From positions 1-32,043 of the forward strand of contig NZ_JAQMWP010000042.1 in assembly GCF_030403745.1 (NCBI RefSeq): a DNA stretch of 32,043 nt, in the 5' to 3' direction. The notes below the pieces were generated by a model that made no database searches, had not been told where the DNA came from, and saw only the letters and a program-made list of their open reading frames with translations. The stretch comes from Streptomyces sp. S.PB5 (GTDB taxonomy: Bacteria; Actinomycetota; Actinomycetes; Streptomycetales; Streptomycetaceae). Every line of letters begins with the position of its first letter. The first letter of the stretch is position 1. Below, one piece after another: positions 24,888 through 31,955 of the stretch. The position numbers and the translations under genes were made by a program.

Positions 24888-26137
24888 GCTCGGCTCCATT
24901 CGGTCCGCATGCGGTCTGCCCAGGCTCGTGCGTAGGAGGCGGAGGGGGACAGTGCGAACAGGCCGCGGTGGAAGTCGCCGATGAGCGTGCGCATCCGGCC
25001 GGGCAGGGTGTCGGTGCCCATGATGGTGAAGACGTCGGATGCTGTCGCTGTGGCTTGTGCGGCGTCGCCTTGGTGTAGTTGTGCGAGGGCGAGCTGGGCC
25101 GTCGCGAGGGCCCTGTTGCGCCGGAAGGCTGTCGGGATCTTGGCCAGGGCGCGATGTGCCATGGCTTCGGCATGGGTGTGGTGCCCGGTGTGGTAGTGGA
25201 CGATGGCGGCGAGGTGGTCGAGTTCGGCCCCGCCGTAGAAGGCCGTCCAGCGCGGACGTTCGTGTTCCGGTGTCTTGGCGAAGGCGTCCTGAGCCGATCC
25301 GAGGGTCCGTGCAGCGGTGCGGCCATCACCTAGTGCCGCGTAGGCGAGCGCGGCGCGGACGCGACCGAGCGAGTCGAAGAACGGGTCGCGTCGGGCGGCT
25401 GAAGTGGCTTGTGCCGCCTGGGCTGCCGCGAGCGCGTCCGGCCAGTTTTGCCGCTGGTAGGCAAGCATGGACAGGTTGACCCAGACCCGCATTTCGGTGG
25501 GGCCGTCCTGGGAGAGGCCGGCGTACGTTGCGGACTCGTTCAAGTGCCGTTGCGCATGGTCCAGGTTGCGGGCGTCGATGCAGGACCACGCGGCGATGGT
25601 GGAGTACTCGGCGGCCAGTGCATACAGGGCTCGGCGCACGGCCTCGCTGGCGTTGCGCTGCTGCAACTCCAGTACTCCGTTGCGGCCCTTCACGGCTGCC
25701 TTCTCCAAGGCTGCGTGACCGCCTTGGCGGTCGTCGGCTTCAACGAGCGCGTTCATCCCGGCGGCTGCGCGGGCTACGTCTGACATGCCGACTGCGCGGC
25801 GCTGGGCGGCCAGGGTCACCGCGGCGGCCGCGGTACCGGTGGCCGAGGCGATGAAGGTGCGACGCCGCACAGGGGCCTCCTGCGGGTAGTGCATGCTGCG
25901 TGGTGCGCTGAACCCTAAGTCCTCGATGGGGCAGTCGAACACCCGCTCCAGCGCCGCGCAGGTACGTCCGATGGGCCGGCGGGACGTTCCGTTGAGCAGG
26001 TTGCGGACCGTGCGGGCCGAGACTTCACCGGGGCGGCCGGTGATCTCTGCCAGCGCAGTGTTCATCCGGCCAGCCAATTCGTCCTGAGTGAGCCCGAGTT
26101 CCTCCATACGGCTCCTGAGGACGGCATTCGCTCCCAT
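24884..26137 (-). CDS. XRE-type HTH regulator with TPR domain
   Basis: A 417-residue protein. Residues 5-75 are a Cro/C1-type HTH (LRSRMEELGLTQDELAGRMN, then SARTVRNLLNGTSRRP). Next comes a twin-Arg-like stretch RRRTFIASATGTAAAAVTLAA near 92-110, common in this Streptomyces group. From about 150 to 400 it is TPR-like helices (VWVNLSMLAYQRQNWPDALA, ALATAQLALAQLHQGDAA). Such proteins bind DNA and sense a partner or peptide through the repeats. GGGGG precedes the ATG at 26137. It is cotranscribed with the GNAT gene and divergent from an RsbW-like ATPase gene, a pairing often seen around Streptomyces developmental regulators. Confidence 0.85.
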   Translation of the reverse strand: MGANAVLRSRMEELGLTQDELAGRMNTALAEITGRPGEVSARTVRNLLNGTSRRPIGRTCAALERVFDCPIEDLGFSAPRSMHYPQEAPVRRRTFIASATGTAAAAVTLAAQRRAVGMSDVARAAAGMNALVEADDRQGGHAALEKAAVKGRNGVLELQQRNASEAVRRALYALAAEYSTIAAWSCIDARNLDHAQRHLNESATYAGLSQDGPTEMRVWVNLSMLAYQRQNWPDALAAAQAAQATSAARRDPFFDSLGRVRAALAYAALGDGRTAARTLGSAQDAFAKTPEHERPRWTAFYGGAELDHLAAIVHYHTGHHTHAEAMAHRALAKIPTAFRRNRALATAQLALAQLHQGDAAQATATASDVFTIMGTDTLPGRMRTLIGDFHRGLFALSPSASYARAWADRMRTEWSRA

Positions 26138-26376
26138 GCCCCCGACCGTAGACCGCTGGGCACCGACCGATCCAGAGCTCAGGTCACGGGAGCGTAAAGT
26201 CTTCCGGTCCGGGACGCGCTGTCAGAGCACGACGTTTCCTGTTCCTCACGGGTCACAGGTCGTTAACTCGGTATCAGCCCGTTGAGGTCCGCAATCTCCC
26301 CTTCCCTCGACGGCATGGAGGAGAGCCCGCCCCGGCGCAAACCCGTCGGGGTGGGCGTCCACCCCGAAGGGATGTT

Positions 26377-26799
26377 GTGACCATGACCGCCGCCCGACCT
26401 TCTGCGATCGACGCTCCCGGCTACACCGAGACGTTTGTGTGCGAGCCCGAATCCGCTCGCCGCGCCAGGCTGCTCGTTTCGGCCGCTCTGCACACCTGGG
26501 GGACAGGCGAGTTGACCGAAGCGGGAGTGCAGATCGTGGCTGAGCTCATCAACAACACCATCGAGCACACCCGGTGCCGCACTGTTCGCGTACTGGTCAC
26601 GCGTCCGACGAAGAGGAGCGTACGTATCGGCGTTGTCGACACCTGTCGAGACGTACCCGAGGTGGACAGACCCGACCAGAACTCTGAAGGAGGGCGAGGC
26701 CTGTTGCTGGTTGATGCGCTGAGCAGCAGGTGGGGCTACGACCGCCACCGCTGGGGCAAGGTCGTCTGGGCTGAGCTGGAGGTGCCGGCCCCGCGGTGA
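26377..26799 (+). CDS. ATP-binding protein, RsbW-like (HATPase_c_2)
   Basis: A 140-residue single-domain GHKL ATPase as in anti-sigma factor kinases. The N-box is VAELINNTIEHT near 56, the G1 box Asp lies in VRIGVVDTC near 88, and the G2 box is SEGGRGLLLVDALSSRWGY near 107. Such proteins in Streptomyces phosphorylate anti-anti-sigma factors or hold sigma factors; no sigma factor or STAS gene is near. AAGG lies six bases before GTG 26377; ATG 26383 is in frame. The divergent HTH-TPR gene may regulate it. Confidence 0.85.
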   Translation: MTMTAARPSAIDAPGYTETFVCEPESARRARLLVSAALHTWGTGELTEAGVQIVAELINNTIEHTRCRTVRVLVTRPTKRSVRIGVVDTCRDVPEVDRPDQNSEGGRGLLLVDALSSRWGYDRHRWGKVVWAELEVPAPR

Positions 26800-26885
26800 G
26801 GTTCTGCCCGCCGACCTGCTTGCGCCGCAACACGTGTTCCGCAAGCCATCTGCAGCACGACTACCTTCCACGAGACGGGACGTTC

Positions 26886-27393
26886 ATGTACGAGATCCGC
26901 CCGTACACCGAACACGACAGCTCAGCCGTCCGGGACCTGCACACGGTGCGTAAACGGTGGGCCAATCGGAGCGGTCTGTTACCCGCGGACCGCATCGCTG
27001 TCCGTCATCTGATGGGCAATCCCGGCGTGGACGTGGCATTGATGCTGCTCACGAAGGACAGTGCCGTCGTCGGCTGCGTTGTCCTGCACGCCACCCTCCC
27101 GTTCGGATGGACCGAGCGAGCGCGCCGAGCTGTCCCTGGCACTGTCCGCGCTGCACACCCATCCCGATCAGCAGGGCAAAGGTCTCACTCGCCTGATGAC
27201 CCTGTGGGCGCTTGACTTTGCTGCCCGCCGCCCGGGCCCTCGCCTGCACTGAGTGCGCGCCACGGTGCCCGGTACCGCACTCGTCGCCTACTTCCGTAAC
27301 CAGCTGGGCTGGGAGGAAGTCCGCGTCACGCACGATGGCGCTGCAGCCAGATGCAGCACGTCCCGCATCGCCAGCGAGGACGACCCGCCCTGA
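26886..27393 (+). pseudogene. GNAT acetyltransferase with frameshift and internal stop
   Basis: The gene starts well at ATG 26886 behind GGGA (MYEIRPYTEHDSSAVRDLHT). After HATLPFGWTE near 27105 the homology passes to the next frame (SERAELSLALSALHTHPDQQ, then KGLTRLMTLWALDFAARR with the acetyl-CoA loop Q-Q-G-K-G-L). That frame stops at TGA 27250-27252 where a Trp codon is expected. It then continues in frame V-R-A-T-V-P-G-T-A-L-V-A-Y-F-R to TGA 27391. One indel and one TGG to TGA change therefore killed the gene. The second peptide cassette follows directly. Confidence 0.75.
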
Positions 27394-27453
27394 TCGGGGG
27401 AGTGGCCCCGGCCCTCGACACCAGCACTTCGGCACCCGGCCGCGGCCGCGCAG

Positions 27454-27519
27454 ATGCCGGTCCAGGCCTGTACGGAGGGCGAGCGCCTCGTCGACGAGCA
27501 CCGCGGCAGCCGCACATGA
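27454..27519 (+). CDS. Short ORF coupled to the membrane peptide, copy two
   Basis: Same 21-codon ORF as at 16241, ending in the same ATGA overlap with the next start. One residue differs (Gly for Val at position 9). The frame is open back to the TGA of the GNAT relic at 27391. Confidence 0.35.
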   Translation: MPVQACTEGERLVDEHRGSRT

Positions 27520-27638
27520 GTGCGCCCCCGAAGCCATCGCCGCGCAGCCGGCTCACCCACACCGCGATTCCTATGGCGCTGGTCGCCCTCGTCGGAGCCT
27601 TCGGCTTTGCCCTGCTGCAAGGCCTGCGAATCGGCTGA
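27516..27638 (+). CDS. 40-residue single-pass membrane peptide, copy two
   Basis: Differs from the copy at 16303 by Ser for Pro at 8, Arg for Trp at 12 and Ile for Thr at 39; the hydrophobic helix IPMALVALVGAFGFALLQG is unchanged. Conservation of the helix between copies supports a translated membrane peptide. Confidence 0.6.
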   Translation: MSAPPKPSPRSRLTHTAIPMALVALVGAFGFALLQGLRIG

Positions 27639-27841
27639 CACCTCGCTGGCCCCGTACCACCGGCGCTGACTGGCTCGGCGCCGGGTCTCCAACTGCCCGT
27701 TCCGGCGGACGGGAAGCCGGCCTCAACCAGCAGCACCGGCGAGGTCCGGGCACGACCACCGCACCCGCAGGGCGCGGTGCGACTACCGGCACCGGGCAAC
27801 CGTCCGGGCCGCAGTACCGAGTAAAGAAGGGAGGGCCTGTC

Positions 27842-27967
27842 ATGGAGCACCTGTCGAAGTCCGCGACCGCAGCCGCGGCCCACCGGACCCCGAGCGTGCG
27901 TCTCGGCGACATCGCCGTGCCATCCGGCACTGTGCGGATCGAGGACGTCGAGGACGAGGGCCCCTGA
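27842..27967 (+). CDS. 41-residue acidic peptide, copy two
   Basis: The same strong ribosome site AGGGAGGG precedes the ATG. The N-terminus MEHLSKSATAAAAHRTPSVR and residue 22 differ from copy one, while the last 19 residues (DIAVPSGTVRIEDVEDEGP) are identical. Change is thus concentrated in the first half and the middle, so the C-terminal half is the constrained part. Confidence 0.65.
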   Translation: MEHLSKSATAAAAHRTPSVRLGDIAVPSGTVRIEDVEDEGP

Positions 27968-27986
27968 CCGGAATCCGTGGCACCAA

Positions 27987-28032
27987 CGTGATCCGGTACC
28001 TCACCCGGTGAAGTGACCGGCACCGGATCACG
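27987..28032. terminator. Hairpin after the 41-residue peptide gene, copy two
   Basis: Arms CGTGATCCGG (27987-27996) and CCGGATCACG (28023-28032) are the same as in copy one, with a changed loop. Confidence 0.65.
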
Positions 28033-28137
28033 CTGCGTCCCTCCGGGACGGCCGCCACGCCACGAGCGGTGCCCCTCAACGCCCGTGCGTCGAGGGGCAC
28101 TTCCCCCTCCAACCTATTCGTCCTCAACCCTGGGCAC

Positions 28138-28420
28138 TTGAGAGCCAGGACCATTCACGTATTCGTCGGCCCCCCTTCCCCCGTACGAGGCGCTTCTCGC
28201 CCACCGGTCCGTGCGCCGCCGACCGCCCGTTCCACATGGCGACTTGTTCGATGCGGCGATCGCGGACACCGACACCGTCGTCCTCCTCGACGGCCTCTAC
28301 CACCAGGTCCCCGCCCTGCGGCACAAGGAGATCCTTGCCCTCCTCGTCCGCGGGGTGCGCGTCATCGGAGCCGCCAGTCTCGGCGCGCCTTACGGGCTGC
28401 AATTTCAAGCCGGGAGTTAG
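28138..28420 (+). pseudogene. TfuA-like protein, N-terminal fragment with frameshift
   Basis: A frame from TTG 28138 gives T-I-H-V-F-V-G-P and then shifts at the C-run near 28170. The next frame gives L-P-P-Y-E-A-L-L-A-H-R-S, then VPHGDLFDAAIADTDTVVLL, DGLYHQVPALRHKEILALL and GVRVIGAASLGA. This is the N-terminal third of TfuA-like proteins, which work with YcaO enzymes in thioamide and azole formation on peptides. Homology ends near 28390 and the frame stops at 28420. The rest of the gene and any YcaO gene are missing here. It begins at the right edge of cassette copy two, so the cassette and tfuA may have been neighbours in an older locus. Confidence 0.65.
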
Positions 28421-28779
28421 CCACACTAGAGGTATTGCGATCGTGGAGAACGGAACGATCTACGCCGCGACGAGCGGGCAGAGGCTGATTGACAAGGAAT
28501 TGATCAAGATAGTCAATGAGACCCTCAGGGAGGCTGGCGTCCCCCTAGGAAAGGGGGTGGCACATATGGCGGATCATGCCCAATCCAAGGTGGTCGCAAT
28601 GATGATCCGCGACAATGTGGATGACGCAGCAAGGCACATAAATCACCCAGGGGGCATGCCCAGGGAAGATGGGGTGCCGATCATTACTGACCCCCATGCT
28701 GGGCAGTAAGACGCTTACTGTAGTATGGCCCAATGGAAAGGGTGGGTTTAATTCCCAAACATTCGGAGGGGTGCGTCCT
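28416..28779 (+). pseudogene. SCP1.201-like deaminase toxin domain, inactivated
   Basis: The frame reads T-R-G-I-A-I-V-E-N-G, then a helix (LIDKELIKIVNETLREAG) and MADHAQSKVVAMMIRDNVDD. In SCP1.201-like (DddA-type) deaminases the zinc and catalytic motif here is H-A-E; the DNA has CAA for the expected GAA, so the catalytic Glu became Gln. The next motif, Asn-rich INHPGG, breaks at a five-G run near 28651-28655. In the following frame the expected zinc cysteines appear as ACPGKMGC, then LLTPMLGSKTLTVVWPNG. The toxin is thus dead twice over, and its N-terminal delivery part is absent. Upstream it abuts the tfuA fragment. The Imm1 gene downstream confirms the assignment. Confidence 0.7.
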
Positions 28780-28780
28780 A

Positions 28781-29212
28781 ATGGCGGACAATTGCACCGA
28801 GGCGTTCTATCGCGACGAGCACGCGAAAGACCGGAAGATCCTCCGGACGGCGGATGATGTGGACAACATGATCGATGATCTGCTTTCGGGCCCGGAGTTC
28901 GAAAATACCGCTAAGCTGTGCAGCTTGGCGCGGCCAGAGCTGGCCGGATTCCCTGATCACGAGTTTACTGTCGGAATTAGCCGGAGTCGAAATCTCGGAA
29001 TCGTAAGTATCAGGGATGAAAACGGCAATGCCGACTCGATCGGCGATTCGACACTTGAGGGCGAGGTCGCCTACTTCTTCGTCCAGCACAGGCGAGATTA
29101 TCCTGCCTATGCTGAGGTGCCGATTTCTGTAGTGCGGCAGGCAGTTAAGGAGTTCGTGCTGTCCGGCGGTCAACGCCCGACGTGCGTTGAATGGCGCGAA
29201 CCAGAGTTCTGA
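28781..29212 (+). CDS. Imm1-family immunity protein
   Basis: A 143-residue cytosolic protein of the Imm1 family, which neutralises polymorphic deaminase and nuclease toxins. Typical stretches are DHEFTVGISRSRNLGIVSIR, STLEGEVAYFFVQHRRDYPA and VRQAVKEFVLSGGQRPTCVE. GGAGGGG lies nine bases before ATG 28781. Base composition is clearly lower in GC than its neighbours (TCG/AAT/GAA codons are common), as in the toxin piece, so the pair came in together by transfer. The reading frame is intact while the toxin is not. It could still protect against the same toxin from kin. Confidence 0.82.
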   Translation: MADNCTEAFYRDEHAKDRKILRTADDVDNMIDDLLSGPEFENTAKLCSLARPELAGFPDHEFTVGISRSRNLGIVSIRDENGNADSIGDSTLEGEVAYFFVQHRRDYPAYAEVPISVVRQAVKEFVLSGGQRPTCVEWREPEF

Positions 29213-29390
29213 GACTAAATCCTTTCTGTTCTTCCTGTAGCTCGCAACATCTCGACATCGCCAGGTGGCCGCATCCCGAAAAGGTACGGCATCTGCGAAT
29301 GTCAAGCCGCAGCGATCTCGGAATTGTACTGATCGCAACTGCGAGACGATGGTGGACGGGTGCGTGACCGGACGCAATGAGGTTGTTTTG
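29213..29390. other. AT-richer gap after the immunity gene
   Basis: No protein-like frame is seen. The GC content is low for this window, like the toxin-immunity DNA. The gap runs up to the hairpin at 29391 and may be the rest of the imported toxin cassette. Confidence 0.35.
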
Positions 29391-29418
29391 GGCGGGCGAT
29401 CTTGCGAGGTCGCCCGCC
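29391..29418. terminator. Hairpin next to the IS21 end
   Basis: GGCGGGCGA (29391-29399) pairs with TCGCCCGCC (29410-29418) around ten bases. It ends exactly where the IS21 terminal repeat begins, so the element may have inserted at the foot of an existing terminator. Elements of several families favour such sites. Confidence 0.6.
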
Positions 29419-29433
29419 TGTCGACGATCAAGT
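29419..29433. repeat. Left terminal repeat of the IS21 element
   Basis: TGTCGACGATCAAGT, mirrored at the window's right edge. A related GGTCAAGT at 29547 may be one of the inner repeats usual in IS21 ends. Confidence 0.65.
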
Positions 29434-29592
29434 TTTTCCCCAGGTTGGGCGGTTTGAGCGTCATGTAATTCCCCATCCCGAATTCTCCTAATTGGCCATG
29501 GGTAGCGCGGAGGTCGGGATCGAGGGACCTGGTCGTCGCGGAGCTGGTCAAGTTCCTCGTCCCGTGGTTCGGATGGCCGATGGGCAGCCCGG

Positions 29593-31212
29593 ATGGCGAG
29601 GAGAACGTTCGTCGTGGTCGACATCACCGAGATCTACGTCCACTGGTACGCGGGCCGCTCGAAGAGTGAGCTGGCTGCGTCGCTCGGGGTGGACCGCAAG
29701 ACGGTCAGGAAGTACCTGGCGCCGGCGGAAGCGTCCGGGATCAGCCCGGGCGGCCCGCCGATGAGCGAGTCCGACTGGTCGAAGCTGATCAAGGAGTGGT
29801 TCCCGGGGCTCATCGACAGAAGGCTGAGGCAGGTGACCTGGCCGGACATCGACCAGCACCGCGACTACATCAAGAGCCTGCTCGGGACGGTGACCGTCTC
29901 GACGATCCACCAGCGCCTGCGTGACGAACACAAACTGCAGGTGTCGATCTCCTCGTTCCGTCGATGGGTGCACGCGACGCTTCCGGACGAGGTGTCGAAG
30001 TCGCAGGTCACAGTGTTGCGCGACGACATCGAGCCCGGTTCGGAGGCCCAGATCGACTACGGCTTCCTGGGGCAGTGGATCAATCCGCGGACCGGGAAAC
30101 GCCACCGGATCTGGGCATTCGTGATGGTGCTGCCGTGCTCGCGGCACATGTTTGTCCGGCCGGTGCTGCACCTGGACCAGCACGCGTGGACGGAAGCGCA
30201 CGTCGCGGCCTTCCGCTACTTCGGCGGCGTCCCGCGCCGGCTCGTCCCGGACAACCTCAAAACCGGCGTCGACAAGCCCGACCTCTACGACCCGAAGATC
30301 AACAAGGCGTATGCCGAACTCGCAACGCGCTACGGAGCGTTGGTCGATCCGGCCCGGGCGGCGAAGCCGAAGGACAAGCCGCGGGTCGAGCGGCCGATGC
30401 CCTATGTCCGCGACTCGTTCTGGCGAGGCCGGGAGTTCACCTCGATCGAGCACATGCAGGCCGAGGCCGTGACCTGGAGCCAGCAGGTCGCCGGGCGGCG
30501 GAAGTGCCGGCCGCTGGGCGGGGCCGCCCCGATGACCGTGTTCGACGCGTTGGAGGCGGCCGAACTGCTGCCTCTGCCGCCGACTCCGTTCGTGCTGGCC
30601 CGCTGGTCGACGGCCACGGTCAGCCCGGACATCCACATCAAGGTCGGCCGCACCCTCTACTCGGTTCCGTGGAAGCTGATCGGCCGCCGCGTCGACGTCC
30701 ACTCGACCGCCACGATGGTCCAGGTCTTCCACGACGGCCAGCTCGTCAAGACCCACGCAGCCCTTGACCAGGGCAAACGCACCGACAAGAGCGACTATCC
30801 GCCAGAGAAGATCGCCTTTCAGATGCGGACGCCGGTCTGGTGCCGCAGCCAGGCGTCCGAGGTCGGCGACGCCTGCCGCGAAGTCGTCGACCAGCTGCTG
30901 GAGGTCAACGTCCTCTATAGGCTCCGCGCTGCCCAGGGGGTCCTCGGGCTGCGGAAGAAGTACGGCGACACGCGTCTGGAGGCCGCCTGCGCGAGGGCCA
31001 TCGCGGTTGGCGACCCGTCCTACCGCACCATCAAGGGCATCCTCATCGCTGGCACCGAAACCGACCCCGAGCCCGAGACCAGCGGTGATGCCGGGGCTGC
31101 GGCCTTCCTGCACGGCCCCGCCCGGCTCTTCGCCACCGTCGCGACCCCCGACGCGACGGATGACGACCACGACGACCAGGTGCACGACGAAGCCGAGGTG
31201 GAAGCCCGATGA
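29593..31212 (+). CDS. istA: IS21 transposase IstA
   Basis: A 539-residue DDE transposase. N-terminal HTH: ITEIYVHWYAGRSKSELAAS, then LGVDRKTVRKYLAP. The catalytic core shows Asp in EAQIDYGFLGQW near 155, Asp in RLVPDNLKTGV near 222, and Glu in DKPRVERPMPYV near 266. A Mu-type C-terminal domain follows (VGRTLYSVPWKLIGRRVDVH). The frame is whole. ATG 29593 is the first start; GTG 29614 with GAGGAG upstream is a good alternative. The stop overlaps the istB start as ATGA, the usual coupling. Confidence 0.92.
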   Translation: MARRTFVVVDITEIYVHWYAGRSKSELAASLGVDRKTVRKYLAPAEASGISPGGPPMSESDWSKLIKEWFPGLIDRRLRQVTWPDIDQHRDYIKSLLGTVTVSTIHQRLRDEHKLQVSISSFRRWVHATLPDEVSKSQVTVLRDDIEPGSEAQIDYGFLGQWINPRTGKRHRIWAFVMVLPCSRHMFVRPVLHLDQHAWTEAHVAAFRYFGGVPRRLVPDNLKTGVDKPDLYDPKINKAYAELATRYGALVDPARAAKPKDKPRVERPMPYVRDSFWRGREFTSIEHMQAEAVTWSQQVAGRRKCRPLGGAAPMTVFDALEAAELLPLPPTPFVLARWSTATVSPDIHIKVGRTLYSVPWKLIGRRVDVHSTATMVQVFHDGQLVKTHAALDQGKRTDKSDYPPEKIAFQMRTPVWCRSQASEVGDACREVVDQLLEVNVLYRLRAAQGVLGLRKKYGDTRLEAACARAIAVGDPSYRTIKGILIAGTETDPEPETSGDAGAAAFLHGPARLFATVATPDATDDDHDDQVHDEAEVEAR

Positions 31213-31955
31213 CCGTGATGGACGCCGCCCTGCGGGAGTCGCTCAAGGCCCTGCGGCTGTCAGGCATGCTGGAGACCCTCGACGCTCGCCTCGCCCAGGC
31301 CCACGGTGGCGAGCTCGGCCACCTTGACTTCCTCCAGGTCCTCTGTCAGGACGAGATCACCCGCCGGGAGACTGTCGCGTTCCAACGGCGCTTGCAGCGG
31401 GCTAAGTTCGAGCAGCAGGTCACCCTGGAGGAGTTCGACTTCACCGCCTCCTCGAAACTGCCCGCCGCCCAGATCCGCGACCTGGGAGCCCTGCGCTGGC
31501 TCCACGCCGGCGAATCGGTCATCCTCTTCGGCCTCGTCGGCGTCGGCAAGACGCACATCGCCCAGGCCCTCGGCCACCTCGCCGTCCGCCAGGGCGCCCA
31601 CGTCCGCTTCGCCAAGACCAGCCGCATCCTCGCTGACCTCGCCGGCGGCCACGCGGACCGCACATGGGAGAAACGCGTCCGCGAACTCGTGCGCCCCGAC
31701 GTCCTCATCCTCGACGACTTCGCCGTGCGCCAGCTGTCTGCGGCCCAGGCCGACGACCTCTACGAACTCGTCTCCGAGCGGCAGGGACGGTCTCTGATCA
31801 TCACCAGCAACAGGGCGCCCAGCGACTGGTATCCCCTCTTCCCCAACCCTCTTCCCCAACCCCGTCGTCGCCGAGTCCCTCCTGGACCGGCTCATCAACA
31901 CCAGCCATCAGGTGATCATGAACGGGCCCAGCTACCGCCCGAACAAGCGGCCTAA
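31209..31955 (+). pseudogene. istB: IS21 helper ATPase IstB, frameshifted by a 13-bp duplication
   Basis: An AAA+ ATPase that helps IstA choose targets. Walker A is FGLVGVGKTH near 112 and Walker B is VLILDDFAVRQ near 169, with sensor region LIITSNRAPSDWYPLF near 196. Directly after it, CTCTTCCCCAACC is present twice in tandem (31836-31861). Removing one copy restores the family ending, V-V-A-E-S-L-L-D-R-L-I-N-T-S-H-Q-V-I-M-N then GPSYRPNK, read through to the window edge. With it the frame runs out of register and stops at 31955. All ATPase motifs precede the lesion, but the C-terminal helices needed for assembly are lost. Confidence 0.85.
31836..31861. repeat. 13-bp tandem duplication in istB
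   Basis: CTCTTCCCCAACC occurs twice back to back (31836-31848 and 31849-31861). Thirteen bases shift the frame by one. It looks like a replication-slippage event of recent date, since both copies are identical. Confidence 0.92.

Larger units (their letters stand above)
27396..28135. repeat. Small-peptide cassette, copy two of the 740-bp direct repeat
   Basis: Same direction and content as 16185-16921, with scattered base changes. The left end begins right after the dead GNAT gene. The right end stops at the same CCTGGGC, here joined to a tfuA-like fragment. The two copies are about 11.2 kb apart and could recombine, deleting everything between. Confidence 0.9.
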
